In this document: positions 8,760 through 18,077 of the stretch, one piece after another
Numbering within the stretch: position 1 is the first letter of the stretch
Layout: each line of letters opens with the position of its first letter
Notes under the pieces: model-generated
What the model was told of the DNA's origin: nothing
What the model saw: the letters and a program-made list of their open reading frames with translations, nothing else
Database searches by the model: none
Translations under genes and position numbers: made by a program
NCBI RefSeq assembly: GCF_012910785.2
Contig: NZ_WTVH02000008.1
Coordinates: 62,001 to 126,000, forward strand
Direction: 5' to 3'
Origin: Aromatoleum buckelii
GTDB taxonomy: Bacteria; Pseudomonadota; Gammaproteobacteria; Burkholderiales; Rhodocyclaceae
DNA length: 64,000 nucleotides

Positions 8760-9626
8760 ATGATCCAGCCGAAGAACGTCTGCGTCCTCGTTGCCGAAGT
8801 ACCCGGGAGACAGCGCTTTGCCGAGGCGCTCGGCGCGCACGAAGTCAACCATGCGGTCGAGCGCTGCATGCACCGCGTCGAGCGGGCGATCGAGGCGAAT
8901 GCCGGGGCCCGGCTGCGCCGCGAGACGGCCCGTGCGTGCGCGGCGTTCGAGCGCTGCGACGCGGCGATCCTCGCCGCCTGCGAAATGCTCGAGCGCGTCG
9001 AAAGCCTGCCGCCGCTGCGCGGCCTGCGGATGCTGATCCGGGTCGGCGTGCACTATGGCGCGGCCGCCCCGGGCCCGGCGGTCAGCGCGGACGAGGCGCT
9101 CGCGATGCGCCTCGCCGATACCGCGAAACCCGGCCACATTCTCGCCAGCAATGCGGTCGTGATGCAGCTGTCGCCGGGCGTGCGCCATCTCGCCTGCAAC
9201 AAGCCGCTGCAGGACTCCGCGCTCGACGGGCTCGGCTGGCCGGTGTTCGAGATCGTGCGTTATTCCGGCACGATCACGTCGATCCCGGCCGCGGAGCGAA
9301 TCTCGCAACGGCTCAGGATCCACCACCAGCAGGACGTACTGTTCGTCGAGGAGAACCGCCCGGTGGTGCTGCTGGGGCGCGAGATCGGCAACGACATCGT
9401 CATCATCGACCGACGCACTTCGCGCCAGCACGCGCGCATCGAGCGCCGGCGCGAAGGTTTCGTCCTGATCGACCGCAGCACCAACGGCACGTACGTCGCC
9501 GAAAATGGCGGCGCCGAGCGGTGCATCAAGGCCGGCGAACTGCCGCTGATCGGCCCGGGCCGCATCGGCTGCGGTTTCTCGGCGAACGACATCGAGCGCG
9601 ACCTGGCGTTTTTCGAGATCGTCTAG
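8760..9626 (+). CDS. Degenerate class III cyclase-like domain fused to FHA domain
   Basis: A 288-residue cytosolic two-domain protein. The N-terminal part (about 1-165) resembles the class III nucleotide cyclase fold (VCVLVAEVPGRQRFAEALG, then VGVHYGAAAPG and ADTAKPGHILAS). The metal-binding Asp of the usual FADI motif is replaced by VAEV and no GD motif is visible, so catalysis is unlikely. The C-terminal part (about 190-285) is a forkhead-associated domain with LLGREIGNDIVI, TSRQHARIERR and DRSTNGTYV, the canonical phosphothreonine-binding loop residues. A role as a phosphoprotein-binding adaptor is inferred. No kinase gene is nearby. Confidence 0.78.
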   Translation: MIQPKNVCVLVAEVPGRQRFAEALGAHEVNHAVERCMHRVERAIEANAGARLRRETARACAAFERCDAAILAACEMLERVESLPPLRGLRMLIRVGVHYGAAAPGPAVSADEALAMRLADTAKPGHILASNAVVMQLSPGVRHLACNKPLQDSALDGLGWPVFEIVRYSGTITSIPAAERISQRLRIHHQQDVLFVEENRPVVLLGREIGNDIVIIDRRTSRQHARIERRREGFVLIDRSTNGTYVAENGGAERCIKAGELPLIGPGRIGCGFSANDIERDLAFFEIV

Positions 9627-9649
9627 GCGGCCCGCACCCGCAGCCGCCG

Positions 9650-10069
9650 ATGAGCTTCCTTTCGCTGCTCGACCCCGGCCCCGAAGCGGGTCTCGCGGCG
9701 CTGTTCGCGTCGAGCTTCCTTTCCGCGACACTGCTGCCGGGCGGATCGGAGTTCGTGCTCGCCGGCGTGCTCGCGCTGCGGCCCGAGCAGCTCGTCGCCG
9801 CGCTGACGCTCGCGACGCTCGGCAACACGCTCGGCGGCATGAGCACGTGGGCGCTCGCCCGGCTGCTGCCGGGAAAAGCCGACACGGCGCGGCTCGCCTG
9901 GGTGCGTGATCACGGCGCGCCGATCCTGCTGCTGTCGTGGGTGCCGGTGATCGGCGATGCATTGTGCGCCGCGGCCGGCTGGCTGCGCCTCGCGTGGCTG
10001 CCGTGCCTGCTGTGGATGGCGGCGGGCAAGCTGCTACGCTACGCGCTCGTCGCATTCGCCGTGCTGTGA
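9650..10069 (+). CDS. YqaA-like small membrane protein (SNARE-associated/DedA-related)
   Basis: A 139-residue hydrophobic protein with four to five predicted membrane segments. The pattern is that of the YqaA subgroup of DedA-like proteins: FLSATLLPGGSEFVLAG near the start, LGNTLGGMSTWALARLLPG in the middle, then SWVPVIGDALCAAAGWLRL. Members are inner-membrane proteins thought to act in envelope homeostasis or lipid transport. It starts 23 bases after the FHA gene and is probably in the same transcript. Confidence 0.78.
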   Translation: MSFLSLLDPGPEAGLAALFASSFLSATLLPGGSEFVLAGVLALRPEQLVAALTLATLGNTLGGMSTWALARLLPGKADTARLAWVRDHGAPILLLSWVPVIGDALCAAAGWLRLAWLPCLLWMAAGKLLRYALVAFAVL

Positions 10070-10229
10070 GCCCGCCTCCTCGTACGCGACGTCGGCTGCT
10101 CGAGGAGCTGCCGCCCGAAATCTGCCGCACCCTTCGCGCAGAATCGACGGCACGATATAAGCCGCTTGAAAATCAAGCCCCTACGCAGCGCAGGGACTTG
10201 TCCAACGTTCGTATTGCACCGCGGTAAGT

Positions 10230-10235
10230 TACAAT
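10230..10235 (+). promoter_or_regulatory. Candidate -10 element upstream of the DUF3683 oxidoreductase
   Basis: TACAAT sits 38 bases before the ATG of the long oxidoreductase gene in an AT-richer patch. The sequence TTCGTA upstream is a poor -35. Support is the -10 match and position only. Confidence 0.33.
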
Positions 10236-10272
10236 TTGCGGCTTCCCCGCCGTCCTGGTATCGGAACATCTG

Positions 10273-13200
10273 ATGACTCAACGCCTGCGCGAGATTCCCT
10301 ATAACTACACGTCGTTCTCGGACCGCGAGATCGTCATCCGCCTGCTCGGCGCCGACGCGTGGCACGCGCTCGATGCGCTGCGCGAGGAACGCGTGACCGG
10401 GCGCTCGGCGCGGATGCTCTACGAAGTGCTCGGCGACATCTGGGTCGTGCAGCGCAACCCTTACCTCCAGGACGACCTGCTCGGGAACCCGGAGCGGCGC
10501 CGCGCGCTGATCGAGGCGCTGCGCCACCGGCTGCGCGAAGTCGAGAAGCGCCGCGAGGAAAGCGCAGCGCAGGATCCGGAACGCAGCGACAAGGTCGCGC
10601 GCCTCATCGAGTCGGCGCACGCCGCGGTGGACCGCTTCGCGCAGCTCTTCAGCGACACCGAAGCGCTGCGCAAGAAGACGCTGAAGACGCTGACGCGCCA
10701 CACCGCGCGCGACAACATCTGCTTCGACGGCCACGCCCGCGTGTCGCACGTCACCGACGCAACCGACTGGCGCGTCGAATACCCATTCGTCGTCCTCTAC
10801 CCCGACACCGAAGAAGAGATGGCGCCGCTCGTGAAAGGCTGCATCGAGCTCGGCCTGACGATCATCCCGCGCGGCGGCGGCACCGGCTACACCGGCGGCG
10901 CAGTGCCGCTCGATGCGCGCTCGGCCGTCATCAACACCGAAAAACTGATCGCGATCGGCCCGGTCGAGGAACTCGCCCTGCCGGGCGCCGATGGCAGCGA
11001 AGGCACGCGCTACGCGACGATCCGCACCGGCGCCGGCGTCGTCACCGAACGCGTCGCCGAAGCGGCGGCGGCGGCCGGGCGCGTGTTCGCCGTCGACCCG
11101 ACTTCGGCATCCGCGTCGTGCATCGGCGGCAACATCGCGATGAACGCCGGCGGCAAAAAAGCCGTATTGTGGGGCACTGCGCTCGACAACCTGGCGTGGT
11201 GGAAAATGGTCACGCCCGACGGCGACTGGCTCGAAGTCGAGCGCCTCGACCACAACTTCGGCAAGATCCACGAGCAGGAAACGGTGCGTTTCCGCCTGCG
11301 CCGGTTCGACCCGAGCGGCAGAAAGCAGACCGGCGAGGAAATGCTGACGCTGCCCGGCGCCTCGTGCCGCAAAGTGGGGCTCGGCAAGGACGTCACCGAC
11401 AAATTCCTCGGCGGCGTCCCGGGCGTGCAGAAGGAAGGCACCGACGGGCTGATCGTCGCCGCGCGCTGGGTGCTGCACAGGATGCCGCCGGTGACGCGCA
11501 CGGTGTGCCTCGAATTCTTCGGCCAGGTGCGCGAAGCGGTGCCGGCGATCGTCGAGATCACCGACTGGTTCAAGCCCGGCAATGAGGGCGAGCGCCTCGG
11601 CGTGCAGCTCGCCGGCCTCGAGCACCTCGACGAGCGCTACGTGAACGCGGTCGGCTACACGACGAAGGCCAAGCGCCACGGCCGGCCGAAAATGGTGCTG
11701 ATCGGCGACATCGTCGGCCACGACGAAGCGGCGGTCATGACGGCTGCTTCGGAAGTCGTGCGGATGTGCAACGTGCGCGGCGCCGAAGGCTTCATCGCGG
11801 TCAGCCCCGAGCAGAGGAAGCGCTTCTGGCTCGACCGCTCGCGCACCGCGGCAATCTCGCGCCACACCAATGCGTTCAAGGTCAACGAGGACGTCGTGAT
11901 CCCGCTGCCGCGCATGGGTGATTACTGCGACGGCATCGAGCGCATCAACATCGAGCTGTCCACGCGCAACAAGCTCGAGCTGTGCGACGCGCTGACCGAA
12001 CTGCTCGCCGGCGAGCTGCCGCTCGACCAGGGCGATGCGAACCTGCCGAGCGACGAGCTGATCGGCGACCGTCGCCAGGCCGCGGTCGACTACGTCGCGA
12101 GCGTGCGCCGCCGCTGGCAGTGGCTGCTCGATAACCTCGACCTGCCGCTGGCGCAGGCCGAAGCGCAGTTCGACGAATTCGGCATCCACGCCGGCGAGCT
12201 GACGAATCGCGCCGCAAATCCGAAGCTCTTCCACCGCCTGCAGGACTATTCGGTGCGCACGTCGTGGAAGACGGAGTTGAAGCCGCGCCTCGACAAGATC
12301 TTCGACGGCGCAGTGTTCCGCCCGGTCGTCGCGCGCATCGAGGAAGTGCACAAGGAAGTGCTGCGCGGGCGCGTGTTCGTCGCTCTGCACATGCATGCCG
12401 GCGACGGCAACGTGCATACCAACATCCCGGTCAACTCCGACCACTACGCGATGCTCGCCACGGCGAACCGCGCCGTCGACCGCATCATGGCGCTCGCCCG
12501 CTCGCTCGATGGCGTCATTTCCGGCGAGCACGGCATCGGCATCACCAAGCTCGACTATCTCACCGACGCCGAGATGGCGAACTTCTGGGAATACAAGCGT
12601 CGCGTCGACCCGCACGGCCGCTTCAACCGCGGCAAGCTGATGCGCGGGCTCGGCACGATCAGCGGCAATCTCGACAACGCCTACACGCCGAGCTTCAATC
12701 TGATGGGCCACGAGTCGCTGATCATGGAGCAGACCGAGATCGGCGACATCGCGCACGACATCAAGGACTGCCTGCGCTGCGGCAAGTGCAAGCCGGTGTG
12801 CTCGACGCACGTGCCGCGCGCGAACCTGCTCTACAGCCCGCGCAACAAGATCCTCAGCACGTCGCTGCTCGTCGAGGCGATGCTGTACGAGGAGCAGACG
12901 CGGCGCGGCGTGTCGCTCGCGCACTGGGCCGAGTTCGAGGACGTCGCCGACCACTGCACCGTCTGCCACAAGTGCGAGAAACCGTGCCCGGTCGATATCG
13001 ACTTCGGCGACGTGTCGATCAAGATGCGCAACCTCCTGAGGAAGCAGGGCAAGAAGTCCTTCAACCCGGGCAAGGCCGCCGCGATGGCTTTTCTGACCGC
13101 GAAGGATCCGGCGACGATCAAGCTGATCCGCACCGGCATGATCGAATGGGGCTACAAGGCGCAGCGGCTCGCGCACCGGGTCGGCAAATCGCTCGGCCTC

Positions 13201-14175
13201 GTCCAGCAACAGGTCAAGCAGCCGCCGGCGACCCTCGGCAAGGCGCCGCTGCGCGCGCAGGTGATCCACTTCATCAACAAGCCGATGCCCGGCAAGCTGC
13301 CCAAACGCACCAGCCGTGCGCTGCTCGACATCGAGAACGCCAACGTCATCCCGGTGATCCGCGACCCGCACCTGAAGCGCGACGACTCGGAAGCGGTGTT
13401 CTATTTCCCCGGCTGCGGCTCCGAGCGCCTGTTCAGCCAGGTCGGCCTCGCGACGCAGGCGATGCTGTACCAGGTCGGCGCGACCACCGTGCTGCCGCCC
13501 GGCTATCTGTGCTGTGGCTACCCGCAGACCGCCGCCGGCGAGGAGGACAAGGGCCAGCAGATCACGACCGACAACCGCGTGCTGTTCCACCGCGTCGCGA
13601 ACACGCTGAACTACCTCGACATCAAGACCGTGATCGTGTCTTGCGGCACGTGCATGGACCAGCTGCAGAAATACCAGTTCGAGCAGATCTTCCCCGGCTG
13701 CCGGCTGCTCGACATCCACGAGTACCTGATGGAAAAAGGCGTCGCGCTCGAAGGCGTGGCCGGCACGAAATACATGTACCACGAGCCGTGCCACACGCCG
13801 ATGAAGACGCATTCCGGCATCAAGGTCGCGAACCAGCTGATGGGCACGCGCGTCGATCTCAACGATCGCTGCTGCGGCGAATCGGGCACACTCGCGGTCG
13901 CGCGACCGGACATCTCGACGCAGGTGCGCTTCCGCAAGCAGCAGGAGATCGAGAAAGGCGCGGCGGCGCTGAGCGACGGCGAGGCCGATCCGATCAAGAT
14001 CCTGACGTCGTGCCCGTCGTGCCTGCAGGGCCTTTCCCGCTACGCCAACGACGGCGGCGGCGTCGAAGCTGACTACATCGTCGTCGAGATCGCGAAGCAC
14101 CTGCTCGGCGACAACTGGATGCCGGACTACGTGCAGCGCGCGAACAGCGGCGGCATCGAGCGGGTGCTGCTGTAG
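10273..14175 (+). CDS. DUF3683 FAD-linked oxidase / Fe-S / CCG-domain fusion oxidoreductase
   Basis: A 1300-residue cytoplasmic flavoprotein. Residues 1-120 are the DUF3683 N-terminal domain. An FAD-binding-4 domain begins near residue 168 ([15 protein letters not shown], then [14 protein letters not shown]), with an FAD-oxidase C-terminal domain containing [16 protein letters not shown] and SGEHGIG. Two ferredoxin-type clusters follow: [11 protein letters not shown] near residue 833 and [12 protein letters not shown] near 894. Two CCG-type domains come last ([39 protein letters not shown]). The layout is that of a GlcD/GlcF or D-lactate dehydrogenase pair fused in one chain, so oxidation of a 2-hydroxy acid is the best guess. 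The real substrate is unknown. Confidence 0.88.
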   Translation: MTQRLREIPYNYTSFSDREIVIRLLGADAWHALDALREERVTGRSARMLYEVLGDIWVVQRNPYLQDDLLGNPERRRALIEALRHRLREVEKRREESAAQDPERSDKVARLIESAHAAVDRFAQLFSDTEALRKKTLKTLTRHTARDNICFDGHARVSHVTDATDWRVEYPFVVLYPDTEEEMAPLVKGCIELGLTIIPRGGGTGYTGGAVPLDARSAVINTEKLIAIGPVEELALPGADGSEGTRYATIRTGAGVVTERVAEAAAAAGRVFAVDPTSASASCIGGNIAMNAGGKKAVLWGTALDNLAWWKMVTPDGDWLEVERLDHNFGKIHEQETVRFRLRRFDPSGRKQTGEEMLTLPGASCRKVGLGKDVTDKFLGGVPGVQKEGTDGLIVAARWVLHRMPPVTRTVCLEFFGQVREAVPAIVEITDWFKPGNEGERLGVQLAGLEHLDERYVNAVGYTTKAKRHGRPKMVLIGDIVGHDEAAVMTAASEVVRMCNVRGAEGFIAVSPEQRKRFWLDRSRTAAISRHTNAFKVNEDVVIPLPRMGDYCDGIERINIELSTRNKLELCDALTELLAGELPLDQGDANLPSDELIGDRRQAAVDYVASVRRRWQWLLDNLDLPLAQAEAQFDEFGIHAGELTNRAANPKLFHRLQDYSVRTSWKTELKPRLDKIFDGAVFRPVVARIEEVHKEVLRGRVFVALHMHAGDGNVHTNIPVNSDHYAMLATANRAVDRIMALARSLDGVISGEHGIGITKLDYLTDAEMANFWEYKRRVDPHGRFNRGKLMRGLGTISGNLDNAYTPSFNLMGHESLIMEQTEIGDIAHDIKDCLRCGKCKPVCSTHVPRANLLYSPRNKILSTSLLVEAMLYEEQTRRGVSLAHWAEFEDVADHCTVCHKCEKPCPVDIDFGDVSIKMRNLLRKQGKKSFNPGKAAAMAFLTAKDPATIKLIRTGMIEWGYKAQRLAHRVGKSLGLVQQQVKQPPATLGKAPLRAQVIHFINKPMPGKLPKRTSRALLDIENANVIPVIRDPHLKRDDSEAVFYFPGCGSERLFSQVGLATQAMLYQVGATTVLPPGYLCCGYPQTAAGEEDKGQQITTDNRVLFHRVANTLNYLDIKTVIVSCGTCMDQLQKYQFEQIFPGCRLLDIHEYLMEKGVALEGVAGTKYMYHEPCHTPMKTHSGIKVANQLMGTRVDLNDRCCGESGTLAVARPDISTQVRFRKQQEIEKGAAALSDGEADPIKILTSCPSCLQGLSRYANDGGGVEADYIVVEIAKHLLGDNWMPDYVQRANSGGIERVLL

Positions 14176-14312
14176 CCGTTCCGGGTCGTCGCGGCCGCCC
14201 TCGTCGCGTGGGGCGGGAACGTATGTTGCTAGGAAGCAGCACGAAGGTCCGGACAAGGATGCCGACGGCACATTCCTCTGTACCGCCTTCCTGTCAGCAT
14301 ACGGAGAAAAAA

Positions 14313-14891
14313 ATGAGAACACGCACGATTGACGCGATTGCGATCGCACTCGGCCTGGCATTCAGTACCGCCGGGATGGCTCAGAACATGTCGAAAAGCG
14401 ACTACGACGCCGCGAAGGACAGGATCGAGAACGACTACGAGGCCGCCAAGGAAGCCTGCGACGCACTGTCCGGTAACAAGAAGGACATCTGCGTCGCCGA
14501 TGCCAAGGGCAATGAAAAGGTCGATAAGGCCGAACTCGAGGCCGCCTACAAGCCGAGCCCGGAAAATCGCCATGACGCGTGGGTCGCGCGGGCGGAGGCC
14601 GACTACGAAGTCGCGAAGGAACGCTGCGACGACATGGCGGGCAACGCCAAGGATGTATGCATGAAAGAGGCAAAGGCCGCCGAGACCGCGGCAAAGGCCG
14701 ATGCGAAAGCCCGCATGGAGTCGGGCGAAGCGAGCGTCGAAGCCGGGGAAAAGTCGTCGGAAGCCCGCAAGGACGCTGCCGAAGACAAGCGTGACTCGGA
14801 GTACAAGGTCGCCAGGGAAAAATGCGACGCGTTGGCGGGCGACGCCAAGGATGCTTGCCAGGAAAGGGCCAAGGCACAATACGGCAAGTAA
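14313..14891 (+). CDS. Periplasmic Cys-repeat protein of unknown function
   Basis: A 192-residue exported protein. Residues 1-23 form a signal peptide (AIALGLAFSTAGMAQ, cleavage likely after AMAQ-like GMA-Q). The mature part is very hydrophilic and contains three copies of a module with spacing YxxAK-x2-CD-x2-x6-C: CDALSGNKKDIC, CDDMAGNAKDVC and CDALAGDAKDAC. Each probably forms one intramolecular disulfide. Alternating Lys/Glu/Ala runs suggest long helices. The ATG at 14313 follows GGAG at 14303-14306 and gives the complete signal peptide. It is monocistronic. I do not recognise the family with confidence. Confidence 0.8.
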   Translation: MRTRTIDAIAIALGLAFSTAGMAQNMSKSDYDAAKDRIENDYEAAKEACDALSGNKKDICVADAKGNEKVDKAELEAAYKPSPENRHDAWVARAEADYEVAKERCDDMAGNAKDVCMKEAKAAETAAKADAKARMESGEASVEAGEKSSEARKDAAEDKRDSEYKVAREKCDALAGDAKDACQERAKAQYGK

Positions 14892-15218
14892 CGCGCCCAG
14901 AACCTGCGCCGCACCGTGTTCGCGCCATAGCCCGCGACGCGGCCAGCGGCGCAGGATGCCGTTCTTCAGCTCCCCTCGGCGCCCCTTCGACTTCCCGGGA
15001 AGCGGCCGGAGCCTGTCATTGCGCCGAATCGTCGCTCCCCATCGCGTTCTAGAATGTTTGCATCCTCGCCAGGTGCCGTTCGCTGCTGCGCTGCCCGCCG
15101 TCGAGGGCCATGCCCGCGCCCCTCTCGCCGACACATGGAGGCTTCGCCGACGCCGCGTCCCTGACGAACCCTCATAAAGGGGAAATGGTGTATTGTCCGC
15201 GCAAAAAAGGAGACAAGC
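14892..15218. other. Intergenic region, 327 bases, nothing decisive
   Basis: No supported gene. The only clear element is the Shine-Dalgarno AAGGAG at 15207-15212 serving the next gene. A TATTGT at 15191-15196 could be a -10, but no matching -35 is seen. Confidence 0.5.
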
Positions 15219-16112
15219 GTGAGCGGCGTCTACTTCGACACCCTGAAATTCGTTCGCAGCCTCACGGCTGCCGGGCTCACCGACGCGCAGGCGCGCGCGC
15301 AGGCCGAGGCGCTCGCTGACGCGCTCAGCGAAACCGGCGTCGGCGATCTGCGCACGCGCCTCGAGTCACTCTCACAGACCCTGTCCGAGGTAAGAACCGG
15401 CACCGAGCGGCTGCGGCTCGGCGCAGACGACTTCCGGGCGCAAGCAGGCGATTTCCGCGCCGACCTTCCGCGTCTCCGGGCGCTCGTCGAGGCGCTCAAG
15501 GAGGACGCAGACGAGGTCAAAAGCGGCCTCGGCTCGCTGCGGGACGACCTCGGCGCGGTGGCGGGGAAGCTGCGGGCCGGGGAGGTGTCGCTCGACGAAC
15601 TGGCCCGGCAGGCAACGGGCATCGCCGACAGCGGCGCCCGCGTCGCGGCGGACCTCGGAAGCTTCAAGGGCGCTTTCGCCCTGCTTACCAGTGATCTGTC
15701 GCAATTGAAGGCGGACGTCGAGGCGATGAAGACGCGGATCACCGGAATTGCGGAAGACCTCGCGGGGGTGACACCGGACATCCACGGCCTGCGCACCGAT
15801 CTCGCCGCCCTCCAGACCGAGATCGCGAGCCTGAAGGCCGGGGTGACTGCCGCCAAGGCTGACGGGAGTGCCGTCAAGGCCGACCTCGCAGCCTTGGCAG
15901 CGAGGGTAAAGTCGGACTTGGGCGAGATAAAGGCGGACATGGTGGACGTCACGGCCGACCTGCGGCGCCTGAAAGCCGACTCCCCCGACGCGAAGTCCGA
16001 CCTGCAGCGGCTCAAATTGATGGTCGGCATCTCGCTCGCCTGCGTGGCCGCGATTATGGCGGCCGCGGCCGCCCTCGTCGTAAAAGCCTATCTGCCGGGG
16101 CTCGTGCCGTAG
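15219..16112 (+). CDS. Long coiled-coil protein with C-terminal membrane anchor (DUF1640-like)
   Basis: A 297-residue protein. The first 30 residues (VYFDTLKFVRSLTAAGLTDAQARAQAEAL, read in two parts) match the DUF1640/MCUR1-type N-terminal head. A very long predicted coiled coil follows, with repeated LKAD/VKAD-type units (LKADVEAMK, VKADLAAL, IKADMVDV, LKADSPDAK). The C-terminus has one membrane helix, about residues 269-291 (LACVAAIMAAAAALVV). Bacterial DUF1640 proteins are usually near 120-180 residues, so the rod is extended. The GTG start is supported by AAGGAG at 15207-15212. Confidence 0.75.
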   Translation: MSGVYFDTLKFVRSLTAAGLTDAQARAQAEALADALSETGVGDLRTRLESLSQTLSEVRTGTERLRLGADDFRAQAGDFRADLPRLRALVEALKEDADEVKSGLGSLRDDLGAVAGKLRAGEVSLDELARQATGIADSGARVAADLGSFKGAFALLTSDLSQLKADVEAMKTRITGIAEDLAGVTPDIHGLRTDLAALQTEIASLKAGVTAAKADGSAVKADLAALAARVKSDLGEIKADMVDVTADLRRLKADSPDAKSDLQRLKLMVGISLACVAAIMAAAAALVVKAYLPGLVP

Positions 16113-16273
16113 GACCGTCGGCGGAAAAGCACAGCGCCTTCCACCGCATGCCTTCTCCGCCGGCCACCCCCGCCGACCTGACCCCGTGTTTCCACGAGGT
16201 CCACAATGAGCACGATAGCGAGCGCGACGGCAGGCGGCGCGAGCGCTGATCGCTCCGCGTGCAAGCGCCGCAC

Positions 16274-16690
16274 TCAGGCAAACCAGCGCAGAAAGGCCGC
16301 TGCCGACAGCGCGGTCGCGGCGAGGGCGAACAGCGCCCGCCATACGCCCCGGCGACGACGCTCCTGCCAGCCGTGGGCGAAGCGCAGATAGGCGGCGGCG
16401 AGCAGAAAGCCGCTCACCGCACAAACCATCTTCACGACAAGTGCCGCGACCGCGATGCCGTGCAGCTCCGGAAAGCGACCGTACCAGGCATAACTCACGG
16501 CGCCGAAGCCGGCGCCGCTCGCCGCCTGCAGCGCCCAGCCGGCAAGCGCGAGCCAGGCTAGGCCGCGCAACGCAGGCGGCGGCCCATCTGCCCACCATGC
16601 CGCCGCCGCGCTGCCAGTGACGGCGACGGCCCCGAAGTTATGCACCAGCTGCACTAACGCATAGGCGAGGTTCTGCAGATCGACCGCCAC
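16274..16690 (-). CDS. Small integral membrane protein, unknown function
   Basis: A 138-residue very hydrophobic protein with four predicted membrane segments: about 5-27, 42-60, 76-98 and 116-134. A short basic loop (WQERRRRG) precedes the last segment. It starts at GTG 16690, nine bases after the stop of the periplasmic protein gene at 16700, so the two form an operon. It resembles small CopD-like or cytochrome-b-like membrane proteins in length only; no heme-binding His pair is clearly conserved. Function is unknown. Confidence 0.68.
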   Translation of the reverse strand: MAVDLQNLAYALVQLVHNFGAVAVTGSAAAAWWADGPPPALRGLAWLALAGWALQAASGAGFGAVSYAWYGRFPELHGIAVAALVVKMVCAVSGFLLAAAYLRFAHGWQERRRRGVWRALFALAATALSAAAFLRWFA

Positions 16691-16699
16691 CCCGGCGGC

Positions 16700-17050
16700 T
16701 CACTGCACGTCGACCTTGACGCACTTGTCGACACCGATCGGCGTGTGGTTCTTGTTCACCACCTTGATGCACAGCTCGTGCATGCCGCTGGCGAGCCGCT
16801 CCAGCTTGTGGCTGCCCTTCAGCTGACGCAGCACCGCCGCCTCGTCGCCGTCCACATAGAGGTGGGTGTGGTCGCCGCGCGGCCCCGGCGTCACATCGTA
16901 GGCGATCTCGATCGGCGCCGTCGCGGCGAGCTTGGCGCCGTCAGCCGGCGAACTGATCGTCACCGTCGCGTCCTGCGCGAAGGCGGCGCCAGCCAGGCCG
17001 AGGCTGGTGAAAAGACTGGCGGAAAGGGCGTGCCGGATCAGGGTCTTCAT
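16700..17050 (-). CDS. Periplasmic Ig-like hypothetical protein
   Basis: A 116-residue exported protein. MKTLIRHALSASLFTSLG and GAAFAQ form a classical signal peptide with a likely cut after AFA. The mature part (VTISSPADGAKLAATAP, then GDHTHLYVDGDEA and LASGMHELCIKVVNKN) looks like a single beta-sandwich related to DUF4399-type domains, with a His-rich HTH loop that could bind metal. Two Cys (CIKVV and DKC) may form a disulfide. The start at 17050 follows an AGGAG and gives the intact signal peptide; longer in-frame starts do not. It forms an operon with the downstream membrane protein. Confidence 0.75.
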   Translation of the reverse strand: MKTLIRHALSASLFTSLGLAGAAFAQDATVTISSPADGAKLAATAPIEIAYDVTPGPRGDHTHLYVDGDEAAVLRQLKGSHKLERLASGMHELCIKVVNKNHTPIGVDKCVKVDVQ

Positions 17051-17294
17051 GTCTTCCTCCTTGTGGGTATCGAAAGCCCCCGCTTTCCAATGTAGCAGCC
17101 ACGCCGGGCCTGGCCAGGCGCATCCCCTTACCCACAACAATGCATTCCGTAACATCGCGATTTTTCGATCGGATCACGCACATGCGGTGCTGCTGGCCGA
17201 GCGCCTCGCCGCCCAGCCCACGGCGAGCATTCGGCAGCCTGCGGGAGGGCGGACATGTTTTCCCAGGCCTACCCTTCAAGGAAGCAGGTGGCGA

Positions 17295-18077
17295 TCAATC
17301 CTCCAGCGGCCGCTCCGGATGCAGCCGGCGCCACAGTTCCGGCATTGCCTCGGCAGCACGCAGGCGCAGGCGGTGCGTGACGATCTCGCTGACTCCGGTT
17401 TCGCCGGGGTTGATCTCGACACTCGGCACGCCGACCTGATCGGCCCACCAGATCGGCCCCGAGATGTACGGGAAGACGCTGGTCGTGCCGATCGACACGA
17501 CGAGGTCGACGCCGTCGTCGAGCAGCGCCGCGAGGCGCTTCAGGCCGATTTCCGGCAGCATTTCGCCGAACAGCACGACGTCCGGCCGCAGCACGCCGCC
17601 ACACGCCGGGCAGGCAGGCGGGATCCGCAGCCCGGAATAATCGGTCACCGAGCGCGCGTGCTTGCACTCCGTACAACGCAGGCGATGCACGCTGCCGTGG
17701 ATTTCGATGAGGTTGCGCGATCCGGCTGCGCGGTGCAGGCCGTCGACGTTCTGCGTCAGCACCCACACGCCGGGGTGCTCGTGTTCCAGCGCGGCGATGA
17801 TGCGGTGCGCGATGTTCGGCACGGCGCCGCGGCAATTGGCTTCGATCTCGGCGATGTACTTCCACGCGACTTCGGGGCGCGCTTCCATCATCTCGCCCGA
17901 CAGCGCCTCTTCGATCGTCAGTCCGTCGTCGGTCAGGCGCTCGTGGTAGAGCCCGCCGATGCCGCGGTACGTCGGCAGGCCGGAATCGGCCGAAATGCCG
18001 GCGCCGGTGATGAACAGGATGCGCGGCGCATCAGCGACCAGCCGCGCGACGGCATCGAGAATGTGCGTCTCAGTCAT
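17295..18077 (-). CDS. Sirtuin-family NAD-dependent protein deacylase
   Basis: A 260-residue SIR2-family enzyme that removes acyl groups from lysines, consuming NAD. Motifs in order are ITGAGISADSGLPTYRG (NAD binding), LTQNVDGLHRAAG with QNVD, and EIHGSVHRLRC with the catalytic His. Two CxxC pairs, CTEC and CPAC, bind structural zinc. GTTSVFPYISGP and VEINPGET complete the NAD site. Its start overlaps the 3' end of the upstream molybdopterin oxidoreductase by eight bases, so translation is coupled. Whether it regulates that enzyme is unknown. Confidence 0.93.
   Translation of the reverse strand: MTETHILDAVARLVADAPRILFITGAGISADSGLPTYRGIGGLYHERLTDDGLTIEEALSGEMMEARPEVAWKYIAEIEANCRGAVPNIAHRIIAALEHEHPGVWVLTQNVDGLHRAAGSRNLIEIHGSVHRLRCTECKHARSVTDYSGLRIPPACPACGGVLRPDVVLFGEMLPEIGLKRLAALLDDGVDLVVSIGTTSVFPYISGPIWWADQVGVPSVEINPGETGVSEIVTHRLRLRAAEAMPELWRRLHPERPLED

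Noticed and set aside
10039-14361. 1440-codon minus-strand open frame opposite the DUF3683 gene
   Set aside because: Antisense open frames are expected in high-GC genes with strong third-base bias; the composition is not protein-like and the plus-strand gene has clear domains.
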